A DNA stretch of 64,000 nucleotides from Chromohalobacter beijerinckii (lineage in GTDB: Bacteria; Pseudomonadota; Gammaproteobacteria; Pseudomonadales; Halomonadaceae). Location: positions 81,536 through 145,535 of the forward strand of contig NZ_JAKGAK010000007.1 of NCBI RefSeq assembly GCF_023061185.1. The letters run 5' to 3'. The position numbers were made by a program, and so were the translations under genes. The notes beneath the pieces are model-generated. The model was not told the origin of the DNA and ran no database searches. It saw only the letters and a program-made list of their open reading frames with translations. Position 1 is the first letter of the stretch. Each line of letters starts with the position of its first letter. Shown in pieces: positions 29,019-38,261 of the stretch.

Positions 29019-30341
29019 TTATTCGTTCTCGTCGAGGGCTTCGACACGAATCCGGGTCACCGGACCGGCGATGTCGGCCAGTGATTCGAGCTGACGGATC
29101 ACCTCGTTCATGTGCTGCTCGCGGGTGCGGTGCGTCATCAGGATGATGGGCACCAGTTCGCCTTCGGTGGCTTCCTTCTGGATGATCGCTTCGATGGAAA
29201 TCCCTTGCTCGGAGAGGATCGTCGCCACCCGCGCCAGCACGCCCGGGCGATCCACCGCCAACAGGCGTAGGTAATAGGCAGTGACGATGTCTTCCATGGG
29301 CAGGATCGGCAGCGAGCCGTCGGCTTCGTCGATGCCGCTGAAGGCGAGATACGGCACACGGTAATGGTGCTCGGTCGTGATGTCGCGCGCCACGTCGAGC
29401 AGGTCGGCGACCACCGCCGAGGCCGTGGGCTCAGCCCCCGCGCCGGCGCCATAGTAAAGCGTCGGCCCCACGGCATCACCCATCACCGCGATGGCGTTCT
29501 TCACGCCATGCACGCTGGCCAGCAAGCGCTCTTTAGGAATCAACGTCGGGTGCACGCGAAGTTCGAGGCCCTTTTCGGTGCGCTTGGAAATCCCCAGGTG
29601 TTTGATGATGTAGCCCAGTTGATCGGCCTGTTCGACATCGTCGGCCGTGACCCGCGAGATGCCCTCTGTGTATGCCTTATCGAACTGCAGCGGCACACCG
29701 AAGGCGATCGACGCCAGGATGGTCAGCTTATGAGCGGCGTCGATCCCTTCGACATCGAAGGTCGGGTCGGCTTCGGCATAACCCAGCGCCTGCGCCTCGG
29801 CAAGCACGTCGTCGAAGGCGCGGCCTTCATCGCGCATATGGGTCAGAATGTAGTTGCCGGTGCCGTTGATGATACCGGCAAGCCATTGAATGCGATTGGC
29901 GCCCAGCCCTTCGCGCAGCGACTTGATCACCGGGATGCCGCCGGCCACAGCCGCCTCGAAGGCCACGATCACGCCCTTTTCGTGCGCGGCCTGGAAGATC
30001 TCGTTGCCATGCACGGCGATCAGCGCCTTGTTAGCGGTGACCACGTGCTTGTCATTATCGATGGCGGTCATTACCAGTTCACGGGCCACGTCATAGCCAC
30101 CGATCAACTCCACCAGCACATCGACATCGGGATTGCGTGCCACTTCGAAGACATCGCGGGTGACCTTGACCCCGGCGGTTTCGCATTGCGGGTTATCGCG
30201 ACGCGTACCGACTTGCTCGACGATAATCGGTCGACTGGCGCGGCGGGCGATATCGTCCGCGTTGCGCGTCAACACATTGAAGGTACCGCCACCCACGGTC
30301 CCTAGCCCACAGATACCTACTCTCACCGGTTTCAACGTCAC
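29019..30341 (-). CDS. hom: Homoserine dehydrogenase Hom
   Basis: A 440-residue monofunctional homoserine dehydrogenase. The NAD(P)-binding GLGTVGGGT motif is at the N-terminus, the catalytic domain holds GIINGTGNYILTHM, and the C-terminal ACT domain (about 355-435, YYLRLLAVDRPGVLARVATI) is the usual site of threonine feedback. It reduces aspartate semialdehyde to homoserine for threonine and methionine. The start is GTG at 30341 with AGGGGA just upstream. It begins the hom-thrC-recJ run. Confidence 0.97.
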   Translation of the reverse strand: MTLKPVRVGICGLGTVGGGTFNVLTRNADDIARRASRPIIVEQVGTRRDNPQCETAGVKVTRDVFEVARNPDVDVLVELIGGYDVARELVMTAIDNDKHVVTANKALIAVHGNEIFQAAHEKGVIVAFEAAVAGGIPVIKSLREGLGANRIQWLAGIINGTGNYILTHMRDEGRAFDDVLAEAQALGYAEADPTFDVEGIDAAHKLTILASIAFGVPLQFDKAYTEGISRVTADDVEQADQLGYIIKHLGISKRTEKGLELRVHPTLIPKERLLASVHGVKNAIAVMGDAVGPTLYYGAGAGAEPTASAVVADLLDVARDITTEHHYRVPYLAFSGIDEADGSLPILPMEDIVTAYYLRLLAVDRPGVLARVATILSEQGISIEAIIQKEATEGELVPIILMTHRTREQHMNEVIRQLESLADIAGPVTRIRVEALDENE

Positions 30342-30419
30342 GCTCCCCTTGCTTAGTGTATGTGTCCAGCGGACCTCCTGCGCCTAGTGTCGGAGGTCAT
30401 CATATTCATCGTCGCTCGG

Positions 30420-31154
30420 TCATTCCTGGATGCCGAGCATTGACGCCAGCCGCTCGGCCGGCACGTAGCCCGGCACCATACGGCCATTCGGCAACACGAT
30501 GGCGGGCGTTCCCTGAATTCCCAGTTCACGTCCAAGTTCATATTGCTCGGCCACCGGTGCCTCACACTCCGCCGTGGCTTCTAGGGTTTCCCCGCGCATC
30601 GCGGCGCTGAGCGCCTCGGTGGCATTGTCGGCGCACCAGGCCCGGCTCAGCACGCGTGCCGCTTCGGAGTCGACGCCAGCACGCGGGAAGGCTAGATAGT
30701 CTACCTCGATTCCCATCCGATTGAGACGGGGGACTTCCTTATGCAATTTTTGGCAATAAGGGCACGAGGTATCGGTAAAGACGGTAATGCGCGCCTTGAC
30801 CTCGCTGGCGGGCTTGTAGATGACGCGTTCCTTCTCGGGGACGTCATCGAGACGCGCCTGGCGGCGTTCGTTGGCAGCACGCTCGGTCAGGTTGACCATC
30901 TGCCCGTCGCGGTTTCGATACAGGTCACCGACCACCATGTATTCGCCATCGGCGTCTGTATATAGGGTTTCACCGCTTTCGAGTCGCACCTCATAGAGCC
31001 CCGGTAACGGCGACTCCTCGACCGACGCCACCGGCATTGGCTGCCCGTTGTGGGTCAGCTTGTCGGCCAGCCCCTCGGGGGGCGCGGCAAAGCTTAGTGG
31101 AGTAGCCAGAAGGGCCAAAACGCCCCCCATGATGGGCAGTACGGCTCTAGACAT
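30420..31154 (-). CDS. dsbC: Thiol:disulfide interchange protein DsbC
   Basis: A 244-residue periplasmic disulfide isomerase. A signal peptide (MSRAVLPIMGGVLALLATPL, cleavage after SFA) precedes a dimerisation domain (about 25-85) and a thioredoxin fold with the CPYC active site at 131-134 in FTDTSCPYCQKLH. The cis-Pro segment is IQGTPAIV. ATG 31154 was chosen with AGAGG upstream; a TTG two codons earlier is possible. It follows xerD by two bases, the conserved xerD-dsbC pair. Confidence 0.95.
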   Translation of the reverse strand: MSRAVLPIMGGVLALLATPLSFAAPPEGLADKLTHNGQPMPVASVEESPLPGLYEVRLESGETLYTDADGEYMVVGDLYRNRDGQMVNLTERAANERRQARLDDVPEKERVIYKPASEVKARITVFTDTSCPYCQKLHKEVPRLNRMGIEVDYLAFPRAGVDSEAARVLSRAWCADNATEALSAAMRGETLEATAECEAPVAEQYELGRELGIQGTPAIVLPNGRMVPGYVPAERLASMLGIQE

Positions 31155-31156
31155 GG

Positions 31157-32044
31157 TCAACCTCTAGGATGATGTTGGGCGTGCAGCGCTTCCAGGCGCG
31201 CTTGGGCCACCTGGGTATAGATTTGCGTGGTCGACAGATCACTGTGTCCCAGCAGCAACTGTACGACACGTAAATTGGCCCCATGATTCAACAGGTGCGT
31301 CGCGAATGCATGGCGCAGCGTGTGTGGCGAGAGCGGTTTGTCGATGCCAGCCGCCACGGCATGCCGCTTGATACGATGCCAGAATGTCTGGCGGGTCATG
31401 AACCCATCATGGCGTCCGGGAAACAAAGGCGGTCGGGTCGGATCGTTCATCAAGTTCCCACGCCCTTGACGCAGGTAGCGCTCGAGCCATGCGCTCGCCT
31501 CCTCGCCCAGCGGGACCAAGCGTTCCTTATCGCCCTTGCCGAGCACGCGCAGCACGCCCTGGCGCAAGTTGACCGCATCCACCGTCAAACCGATCAGTTC
31601 GGAGACGCGCAAACCACACCCATACAACACCTCGAGCATGGTGCGGTCACGCAGTCCCAGCGGCGTATCCGCGTCCGGCGCCTCGAGCAAACGCTCGACT
31701 TCGGTTTCATCCAGGGTGTTGGGCAATTTGGCGATGGCCTTGGGAGCACGCGCCTCGGCCAGAGGGTCATGGGCGATATGTCCTTCGGCCAGCGCCCAGC
31801 GATAGAAGCGTCGCAGACAGGACAACAGGCGTGCCACCGAGCGAGGATGATAGTGTTCGCGACGCACCGCCAGAAATGCCTCCAGCGCGTTGTCTCCGGG
31901 AGCCAGAAGACGCTCGCTGCGCGACGTGAGGTGCGCGAGCCAAGCATCCAGATCGCGCCGATAGGCATCCAGCGTATGTCGACTCAGCCCACGCTCCAAC
32001 CAGAGCCCATCGATAAAAGCATCGCGCCACTCGAGATCATCCAC
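31157..32044 (-). CDS. xerD: Site-specific tyrosine recombinase XerD
   Basis: A 295-residue tyrosine recombinase that with XerC resolves chromosome dimers at dif. The SAM-like core-binding domain covers residues 1-90. Catalytic residues are visible: R146 (CGLRVSEL), K170, H241 and R244 (HTLRH), H267 (LLGHSDLSTT) and nucleophile Y276 (TQIYTQV). The start is GTG at 32044. The xerD-dsbC neighbourhood and the full-length match argue against a mobile-element integrase. Confidence 0.96.
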   Translation of the reverse strand: MDDLEWRDAFIDGLWLERGLSRHTLDAYRRDLDAWLAHLTSRSERLLAPGDNALEAFLAVRREHYHPRSVARLLSCLRRFYRWALAEGHIAHDPLAEARAPKAIAKLPNTLDETEVERLLEAPDADTPLGLRDRTMLEVLYGCGLRVSELIGLTVDAVNLRQGVLRVLGKGDKERLVPLGEEASAWLERYLRQGRGNLMNDPTRPPLFPGRHDGFMTRQTFWHRIKRHAVAAGIDKPLSPHTLRHAFATHLLNHGANLRVVQLLLGHSDLSTTQIYTQVAQARLEALHAQHHPRG

Positions 32045-32086
32045 CGATTCTGTCCTCCCCGCGCCGCTTCGACTACCTCATATGCA

Positions 32087-32119
32087 AAAACCCCGCGAGC
32101 CAAGGGCCCGCGGGGTTTT
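32087..32119 (-). terminator. Rho-independent terminator of the trmD-rplS operon
   Basis: Arms AAAACCCCGCG (32087-32097) and CGCGGGGTTTT (32109-32119) flank an 11-base loop. It lies 57 bases after the rplS stop. Read on the minus strand the stem ends in a T-run. Confidence 0.8.
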
Positions 32120-32175
32120 CGTCGAGCGCTTCCCAAAGGGAGCGCTCATGACGTCTCGACGACGCCGCAAGCCGA

Positions 32176-32535
32176 TTAACGAGTCAGCTTTTCCTTGATG
32201 CGCGCGGACTTGCCGCTGCGCTCGCGGAGGTAGTACAGCTTGGCCTGACGAACGTCACCGCGACGCTTGACCTCGATGGAATCGACCAGCGGGCTGTACG
32301 TCTGGAACGTACGCTCGACACCGACACCGTGGGAAATTTTGCGCACGGTGAAAGCGGAGTTGAGCCCGCGATTGCGCTTGCCAATCACAACGCCTTCGAA
32401 AGCCTGCAGACGCTCGCGGCTACCTTCCACAACCTTGACCTGAACGGTCACGGTGTCGCCCGGCGAGAATTCCGGAATCTTCTTGCTCATCTGCTCGGTT
32501 TCGAGCGCCTGGATCACCTTGTTCTTGCTACTCAT
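32176..32535 (-). CDS. rplS: 50S ribosomal protein L19
   Basis: A 119-residue ribosomal protein at the 30S-50S interface. [20 protein letters not shown] and [20 protein letters not shown] are the family signatures. It is the last gene of rpsP-rimM-trmD-rplS, in canonical order, with a terminator behind it. Confidence 0.98.
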   Translation of the reverse strand: MSSKNKVIQALETEQMSKKIPEFSPGDTVTVQVKVVEGSRERLQAFEGVVIGKRNRGLNSAFTVRKISHGVGVERTFQTYSPLVDSIEVKRRGDVRQAKLYYLRERSGKSARIKEKLTR

Positions 32536-32643
32536 GACTAAACTCCTTGATGTTTGGATGACCGTCTCTTCATGTGTCGAGAGCCGGTCGTGATCCCGGC
32601 GTCGCGAAACGCGGGAATCGACGTTGTGGGTGACGCGCGGTGC

Positions 32644-33447
32644 TCATTCATCGAGCATCCGTCGCTCCTCCGTCCTACCGACGTGCTGGCTCTTGGCATT
32701 TTCCGCGATGAACTCGTCAAGCAGTCGTTGCTGCTCGCGATCCAGAGCGCGACCTTCGAGAAGGTCGGGTCGCCTGAGCCAGGTGCGTCCGAGAGACTGC
32801 TTCAGCCGCCAGCGGCGAATCGCCGCGTGGTTGCCGCTAAGCAGGATGTCCGGCACACCACGCCCATCGATCGTCTCGGGACGCGTGTAGTGCGGGCAAT
32901 CCAGAAGCCCCTCGCTAAAGGAATCCTCAAGTGCCGAATCGCCATGGCCGAGCACACCCGGCACCAGCCGGGAGACGGCATCGACCATCACCATGGCCGG
33001 CAACTCACCGCCGCTGAGCACATAGTCGCCGATCGACCATTCTTCGTCGATATCGGCTTCGACCACTCGCTCGTCGATACCTTCATAACGACCGGCAACG
33101 ACGATCAGTGCTTCCAGGTCGGCCAGCTCCCGCACGCCACGTTGATCGAGCCGCCGCCCCTGAGGCGACAGATAAACCACACGCGTGCGCTCTGTCGCAC
33201 AACCACGGCGCTCGGCGTCACGGCGTGCCTCGGCGATGGCGGGTCGCAACGTGTCGACCTTCATCAGCATGCCGGGGCCACCGCCATAAGGCCGGTCGTC
33301 CACCGTGCGGTGCTTATCCGTGGCGTAATCCCGGGGATTCCAGAAATCCACCGCTAGCAATCCCTGGTCGACGGCGCGCCCCGTTACACCGTAACGGGTA
33401 ATCGCCTCGAACATCTCCGGGAACAGGGAGACAACACCAATCCACAC
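32644..33447 (-). CDS. trmD: tRNA (guanine37-N1)-methyltransferase TrmD
   Basis: A 267-residue SPOUT methyltransferase that makes m1G37 in tRNAs reading CNN and similar codons, preventing frameshifts. The start region [20 protein letters not shown], the [12 protein letters not shown] segment and the trefoil-knot SAM site ([25 protein letters not shown]) are intact. The start is GTG at 33447. A 108-base spacer separates it from rplS. Confidence 0.97.
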   Translation of the reverse strand: MWIGVVSLFPEMFEAITRYGVTGRAVDQGLLAVDFWNPRDYATDKHRTVDDRPYGGGPGMLMKVDTLRPAIAEARRDAERRGCATERTRVVYLSPQGRRLDQRGVRELADLEALIVVAGRYEGIDERVVEADIDEEWSIGDYVLSGGELPAMVMVDAVSRLVPGVLGHGDSALEDSFSEGLLDCPHYTRPETIDGRGVPDILLSGNHAAIRRWRLKQSLGRTWLRRPDLLEGRALDREQQRLLDEFIAENAKSQHVGRTEERRMLDE

Positions 33448-33485
33448 GGCTTCATCACTCGGCCAGCGACACCGACGATACGGCG

Positions 33486-34058
33486 TCAGAATTCAGGATC
33501 CCAATCCACTGTCATACGCCCGGCACCGAGATCCACCTCGCGGATCACGCCGTCGGGCAGAAACGGTATCAACCGCTCCCGGTCATCGAGACTCGCCTCG
33601 TTGGGCTGGATCACCAACACATCGTTGGCGCCCGTCTCGAAGAGATAATTCACTTGCCCCAGACATTCACCAGACAGCGTCTCGACCCGCAGGCCTTCGA
33701 GCTGATACCAGTAATAATCGCCCGGCGCGAGCGCCGGCAACGCCTGCTTGGGCAGGAGAATATCCGCGCCGGCCCAACGTTCGGCCAGTTCGCGGCTCGA
33801 GATACCTTCAAGGCTGGCGACCAGCCCTTTTCCATGGGGGCGTCCCTGGCTCAGCTTGCACTCAAAGTGCTTGCCGCGCAGTGACAACACCCATTCGGCA
33901 TGCTCGAAGATGCCCTCGATGGGGCTAGTGTACGAATACACCTTCAGCCACCCTTTCACGCCGTAAGGACTGGTCAGGCGGCCAAGCACCACGTGCTCGT
34001 CGTCTTGCGCCGCAGCGGCGCGACCGGTCTCGTGCGACATAGCGGGCAGTGCACTCAC
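33486..34058 (-). CDS. rimM: 16S rRNA processing protein RimM
   Basis: A 190-residue 30S assembly factor that binds S19 and helps mature the 30S head. The N-terminal RimM barrel has [20 protein letters not shown] and the C-terminal PRC-barrel has [20 protein letters not shown]. The start is GTG 34058, which overlaps the rpsP stop (GTGA), so the two genes are translationally coupled. Confidence 0.96.
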   Translation of the reverse strand: MSALPAMSHETGRAAAAQDDEHVVLGRLTSPYGVKGWLKVYSYTSPIEGIFEHAEWVLSLRGKHFECKLSQGRPHGKGLVASLEGISSRELAERWAGADILLPKQALPALAPGDYYWYQLEGLRVETLSGECLGQVNYLFETGANDVLVIQPNEASLDDRERLIPFLPDGVIREVDLGAGRMTVDWDPEF

Positions 34059-34306
34059 GCTTGCTGCTTGCGAGCTTCTTTCAGCAACTCGGCGACGCGA
34101 TCAGAGAGCTGCGCACCCAGACCCTGCCAATGCTCGGCACGCTCTAGATCGACGCGCAGACGCTCTTCCTGACCACGGGCTACCGGGTTGAAGAAGCCGA
34201 TACGCTCGATGAAGCGGCCGTCGCGAGACTTACGCGAGTCGCTGACAGTGAGGTGATAAAAGGGACGCTTCTTGGCGCCACCACGGGCCAAACGGATGGT
34301 AACCAT
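34055..34306 (-). CDS. rpsP: 30S ribosomal protein S16
   Basis: An 83-residue ribosomal protein with the S16 start [19 protein letters not shown] and the [16 protein letters not shown] motif. It is the first gene of the trmD operon and has its own promoter candidate upstream. Confidence 0.98.
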   Translation of the reverse strand: MVTIRLARGGAKKRPFYHLTVSDSRKSRDGRFIERIGFFNPVARGQEERLRVDLERAEHWQGLGAQLSDRVAELLKEARKQQA

Positions 34307-34386
34307 GCGCTATAATCCTACGGTTGAAGTTTTACGTTACGCCACGGACTGTCGCGGCGGGCAAGACCCACCTGCGAAGACGCAGC

Positions 34387-34415
34387 ATTCTACGGAAAAA
34401 GGCACGTATTGGAAA
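34387..34415 (-). promoter_or_regulatory. Candidate sigma-70 promoter of rpsP operon
   Basis: On the minus strand TTTCCA (34415-34410) and TAGAAT (34392-34387) are spaced by 17 bases. A G/C-rich discriminator follows, as expected for growth-rate-controlled ribosomal promoters. It lies about 80 bases before rpsP. Confidence 0.4.
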
Positions 34416-34416
34416 C

Positions 34417-34439
34417 CTTTTTCCTTGACAAGGAAAGGC
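34417..34439 (-). terminator. Hairpin after ffh
   Basis: Just past the ffh stop the minus strand reads CCTTTCCTTG-TCAAGGAAAAAGG, a stem of about ten pairs followed by TTT. It probably ends the ffh message before rpsP. Confidence 0.45.
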
Positions 34440-34443
34440 GTTA

Positions 34444-35883
34444 TCAACGGCGCGGGAAGCCGCCGCGGCCACCGCCCATGCCAGGGCCACCCATGCCACC
34501 AGGGCCACCCATACCACCTGGGCCACCCATGCCACCTGGGCCACCCATGCCACCGCCCATGTCTCGCATCATTTTCTGCATGCCGCCTTTCTTGCCGGCC
34601 TTTTTCATCATCTTCTGCATCTGCTTGTGCTGCTTGAGCAAACGGTTGAGATCGGGCACCTGCAAGCCAGCACCCGCCGCGATACGACGCTTGCGAGAGC
34701 CACTGATGATTTCCGGCTTGCGGCGCTCCTTCGGCGTCATCGAGTTGATCAACGACTCGAGTTTGCCTAGTTCCTTCTCGGCCCCCGGCCCCTGCGCAGC
34801 CTCGGCCATCTGCCCCATGCCAGGCAGCTTGCCCATCAAGCCGCCCATGCCGCCCATCTTCTTGAGCTGCTGGAGCTGCTCGCGGAAGTCTTCGAGATCG
34901 AAACCGTTGCCTTTCTTGACCTTCTTGGCCAGCTTCTCCGCCTTGCCCTGGTCGACGTTACGCTCGGCTTCCTCGATGAGCGACAGCATGTCGCCCATGC
35001 CGAGAATCCGCGATGCGACGCGATCCGGGTGAAACGGCTCGAGAGCATCGACCTTCTCGCCCATGCCCATGAACTTGATCGGCTTGCCGGTGACATGGCG
35101 CACCGAGAGCGCTGCACCGCCACGGGCGTCACCGTCCGCCTTGGTGAGAATCACCCCGGTCAGCGGCAACGCTTCATGGAACACCTGCGCGGTATTGGCG
35201 GCATCCTGGCCAGTCATGGCATCGACCACGAACAGCGTCTCGTCCGGCGACACCGCCCCATGCAAGGCCTGTATTTCTTCCATCATCGCCTGATCGACGG
35301 ACAGTCGCCCGGCGGTATCAACGATCACCACGTCGTGGAACTGGATCTTGGCATGCTTGATCGCCGCCTGGGCGATGTCCACCGGCTGTTGGGCGCTATT
35401 CGAGGGAAAGAAGTCGACCTCTACCTCTTTGGCCAGCGTCTCGAGCTGGTCGATGGCGGCCGGACGATAGACGTCGGCGGAGACCACCAGTACTTTTTTC
35501 TTTTCCCGCTCGCGCAGGAAGCGCGCCAACTTGGCAACCGAGGTCGTTTTACCCGCGCCCTGCAGGCCGGCCATCAAGACCACCGAGGGCGAGCTCTTGA
35601 GCGACAGCGCCTCGTTGGCCTCGCCCATGATCGCCTCCAGCTCCTGCTGGACGATCTTGACGAACTGCTGGCCCGGGGACAGGCTGCGCGAGACTTCTTG
35701 GCCCACGGCGCGCTCGCGCACCCGATCGACGAACGCCTTGACCACCGGCAGGGCCACATCGGCCTCCAGCAGCGCACGACGCACCTCGCGCAGCGTGTCC
35801 TTGATGTTGTCCTCGGTCAGCTTGGCCTGACCGGTGATCGACTTCAGCGTGCCCGACAGGCGATCGGTCAAACTTTCAAACAT
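34444..35883 (-). CDS. ffh: Signal recognition particle protein Ffh
   Basis: A 479-residue SRP GTPase that binds 4.5S RNA and signal sequences. The NG domain carries GLQGAGKTTSVAKL, DTAGRLSVDQ and TKADGDARGGAAL. The Met-rich M domain follows from about residue 300, with the RNA-binding ISGSRKRRIAAGAG motif. The last 35 residues are an unusual Gly/Met/Pro repeat (MGGPGG units) ending GRGGFPRR. GGAG before the ATG at 35883 and the family start MFESLTDRL fix the N-terminus. It is divergent from ypjD, as in E. coli. Confidence 0.97.
   Translation of the reverse strand: MFESLTDRLSGTLKSITGQAKLTEDNIKDTLREVRRALLEADVALPVVKAFVDRVRERAVGQEVSRSLSPGQQFVKIVQQELEAIMGEANEALSLKSSPSVVLMAGLQGAGKTTSVAKLARFLREREKKKVLVVSADVYRPAAIDQLETLAKEVEVDFFPSNSAQQPVDIAQAAIKHAKIQFHDVVIVDTAGRLSVDQAMMEEIQALHGAVSPDETLFVVDAMTGQDAANTAQVFHEALPLTGVILTKADGDARGGAALSVRHVTGKPIKFMGMGEKVDALEPFHPDRVASRILGMGDMLSLIEEAERNVDQGKAEKLAKKVKKGNGFDLEDFREQLQQLKKMGGMGGLMGKLPGMGQMAEAAQGPGAEKELGKLESLINSMTPKERRKPEIISGSRKRRIAAGAGLQVPDLNRLLKQHKQMQKMMKKAGKKGGMQKMMRDMGGGMGGPGGMGGPGGMGGPGGMGGPGMGGGRGGFPRR
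34485..34555. repeat. 18-bp tandem repeat in the ffh 3' end
   Basis: About four copies of an 18-base unit (GGCCACCCATGCCACCWG on the plus strand). Each encodes the six residues MGGPGG in Ffh. Copies differ by one or two bases. Confidence 0.85.
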
Positions 35884-35979
35884 GGCGCTCTCCGGCAGGA
35901 ATTGCCTAGGCATGAAAAGGCGATTATACGCGTTCGTGGCGACTGTCTCCATGCACCCGTCGCAATGCGCAAGCGGCGG

Positions 35980-36013
35980 GGGGATTCGCTACGGCGTGGG
36001 GATTCGCTATAGT
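35980..36013 (+). promoter_or_regulatory. Direct repeat and -10-like element before ypjD
   Basis: GGGGATTCGCTA occurs twice, 18 bases apart start to start (35980-35991 and 35998-36009). The second copy runs into TATAGT (36008-36013), a good -10 element. The pair could be an operator or a simple duplication in the ypjD promoter. Confidence 0.35.
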
Positions 36014-36098
36014 AACGCTCCCGAGTCCGCGTGACATGCTCACGTGATATTGACACTTCATTTTCTTCGACGCCGACCGGCGCAGGGATTGTCCACTG

Positions 36099-36899
36099 AT
36101 GCAGACGCTGCCTTTTGCGATTCTCGCCATTGTCTGTTATCTCGCCGCGGGCGCCTGGCAGGCGCTCGCGCTTGCCAGGCGCGTCCCGCCCAGGACTATC
36201 TTGGTGCGTTCACTGGGCTTGCTCGCGGTCAGCGCCCACACCGTGGTCGTGGCGCACAGTGTGTTTCTCGGTCGTGGCCTGCATCTGGGGCTTTTCGAAA
36301 GCGCCTCACTCTTCACTTGGTTGATCGCCGCTTTGTTGATCGCAGTCAGTCTGGTCAAGCCATTGTTGAATGTCGGTGTCGGCCTCTTCCCACTGGCCGC
36401 GCTGACGCTGGTTGCATTGATGCTTTATCCCAGCCACATGGTCGAAGCCAACGTCTCGCCCGGCATCGTCTTTCACATCGTGACCTCCAGCGTGGCTTCG
36501 GCACTGCTCAGCATCGCCGCAGTACAAGCCGTGCTGGTGGCATTTCAAAACCACGCCCTCAAACACCGTCATACACGCGGAATCATCCAAGTGTTGCCCG
36601 CGTTGACGAGTATGGAGCGCTTGCTGTTCGAGCTCATCGGCGCCGGCTTGCTATTACTGACGGCGGCCATCATCAGCGGTTTCATCTTCATCGACAATCT
36701 CTTTGCCCAGCACCTCGTTCACAAGACGGTATTCTCTCTCGCCGCTTGGCTGGTCTTCACGGGGCTGCTCATCGGCCGACACTGGCTGGGCTGGCGCGGC
36801 GCGCGTGCGATGCGCTGGACCCTGGGCGGCTGCCTGCTCCTGGTGCTCGGCTACTTCGGCACCAAGGTCGCACTGCAATTGATCTTTCACGATATCTAG
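36099..36899 (+). CDS. ypjD: CcsA-like inner membrane protein YpjD
   Basis: A 266-residue protein with eight predicted membrane helices, of the cytochrome c assembly (CcsA/CcmC) superfamily. Conserved features are the ESASLFTWLIA segment, the HIVTSSVASALLS helix, LERLLFE-like MERLLFELIGAGLL, and VHKTVFSLAAWLVF. The role is not settled in the family; haem handling is inferred from CcsA. It lies divergent to ffh and upstream of a CorC-type gene, as in E. coli and Pseudomonas. Confidence 0.88.
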   Translation: MQTLPFAILAIVCYLAAGAWQALALARRVPPRTILVRSLGLLAVSAHTVVVAHSVFLGRGLHLGLFESASLFTWLIAALLIAVSLVKPLLNVGVGLFPLAALTLVALMLYPSHMVEANVSPGIVFHIVTSSVASALLSIAAVQAVLVAFQNHALKHRHTRGIIQVLPALTSMERLLFELIGAGLLLLTAAIISGFIFIDNLFAQHLVHKTVFSLAAWLVFTGLLIGRHWLGWRGARAMRWTLGGCLLLVLGYFGTKVALQLIFHDI

Positions 36900-36977
36900 A
36901 CGAAAACGCAGCAACTTGACACTTCCAAGGGGAAACCCTACAAACGATGTTGGCTTTTCAGCGAGGACCTCTCCACC

Positions 36978-38261
36978 TTGAGCGATGACCTACCCTTAGG
37001 GCTGCTGTTAACGCTGCTGCTCGTGCTCATTTGCTTATCCGCCTTCTTCTCCAGCTCGGAAACCGGGATGATGTCGATCAACCGCTACCGCCTGTCGCAC
37101 CAGGCCAATAGCGGAGAGCGCACCGCCAAGCGGGTCTTGCGGCTGCTGAGCCGACCTGACCGACTGATCGGCGTCATCCTCATCGGCAACAACTTCGTCA
37201 ACAACCTCGCTGCTTCCATCGCCACGATCATTGCCATCCATTTCTTTGGCGATGTCTCTGGACCGGCCATCTCGACCGCTGTGCTGACCATCGTGATTCT
37301 GATCTTCGCCGAGGTCACGCCCAAGACGTTCGCCGCGGTCAAGCCCGAACGCATCGCCTATCCCGCGTCTTTGGCGTTAGAACCTCTACTCAAGCTCTTC
37401 TATCCGCTGGTATGGCTCGTCAATGCGATTTCCAATGGACTGCTACGACTCCTGGGCGTCAAGGATATCGACGGCAGCGCCGACAACCTGACGCGTGATG
37501 AGTTGCGCACGGTCGTGCACGAAGCCGGCACCATGATCCCTCGGCGTCACCAATCCATGCTGCTGTCGATCCTCGATTTGGAAAACGTGACCGTCAACGA
37601 CATCATGGTGCCGCGCCAGGAAATCGCTGGCATCGATCTCGACGACGACCTCGAGGCCATTCTCGCCCAGATCCGCTCCAGTCAGCACACGCGCGTGCCG
37701 GTCTACAAGGGGGATATCAACAACATCATCGGCATTCTGCACCTGCGTAACGCCGCACGCTTCCTATCGAAGCCCGAGGTGACCAAGGCCGCCATCGTCC
37801 AGGAAGCCCGCGAACCTTATTTCATTCCCGAGTCGACACCGCTTCACACCCAGCTGCTCAATTTCCAGCAACAGAAACGCCGTATCGGCATCGTGGTCGA
37901 TGAATATGGCGATGTGGAAGGGCTGGCGACACTGGAAGACATCCTCGAGGAGATCGTCGGCGAGTTCACCACCGACGAAGCGGCTACGCACCGAGAGATT
38001 CACCCTCAGGAAGACGGTAGCTATATCATCGAGGGCACTACCAACATCCGCGACATCAACAAAGTACTCGCCTGGCAGTTGCCTACCGATGGTCCCAAGA
38101 CGCTCAACGGGTTGATGCTCGAGCACCTTGAGGCCTTTCCCGACGCGCCCGCCTGCCTGCAGCTGGGAGCTATTCGTATGGAAATACTGCAGATCAAGGA
38201 CAACCTGATCACCTCGGCGCGCTGCTGGCAATCGGCACGTCGCGCCCGGGTGTTGGGTTAA
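36978..38261 (+). CDS. CNNM/CorC-type transporter protein with CBS domains (YfjD/CorB-like)
   Basis: A 427-residue membrane protein. The DUF21/CNNM domain (residues 1-185) has three to four helices and starts SDDLPLGLLLTLLLVLICLS with the SSSETGMMSINRYRL motif. A CBS pair follows (about 195-325, VNDIMVPRQEIAGID and YGDVEGLATLEDILEEIVGE), then a CorC_HlyC domain. Family members affect magnesium and cobalt flux. The start appears to be TTG at 36978; no ATG stands before the first helix. It ends with a four-base convergent overlap with the LplT-PlsC gene. Confidence 0.9.
   Translation: MSDDLPLGLLLTLLLVLICLSAFFSSSETGMMSINRYRLSHQANSGERTAKRVLRLLSRPDRLIGVILIGNNFVNNLAASIATIIAIHFFGDVSGPAISTAVLTIVILIFAEVTPKTFAAVKPERIAYPASLALEPLLKLFYPLVWLVNAISNGLLRLLGVKDIDGSADNLTRDELRTVVHEAGTMIPRRHQSMLLSILDLENVTVNDIMVPRQEIAGIDLDDDLEAILAQIRSSQHTRVPVYKGDINNIIGILHLRNAARFLSKPEVTKAAIVQEAREPYFIPESTPLHTQLLNFQQQKRRIGIVVDEYGDVEGLATLEDILEEIVGEFTTDEAATHREIHPQEDGSYIIEGTTNIRDINKVLAWQLPTDGPKTLNGLMLEHLEAFPDAPACLQLGAIRMEILQIKDNLITSARCWQSARRARVLG

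Noticed and set aside
27913..29094. 393-codon plus-strand frame opposite thrC
   Set aside because: It lies wholly antisense to a well-supported gene and through the repeat spacer, with no domain.
31157..32044. Tyrosine recombinase as evidence of a prophage or island
   Set aside because: Sequence, length and the dsbC neighbour identify chromosomal XerD; no att-like direct repeats or phage genes nearby.
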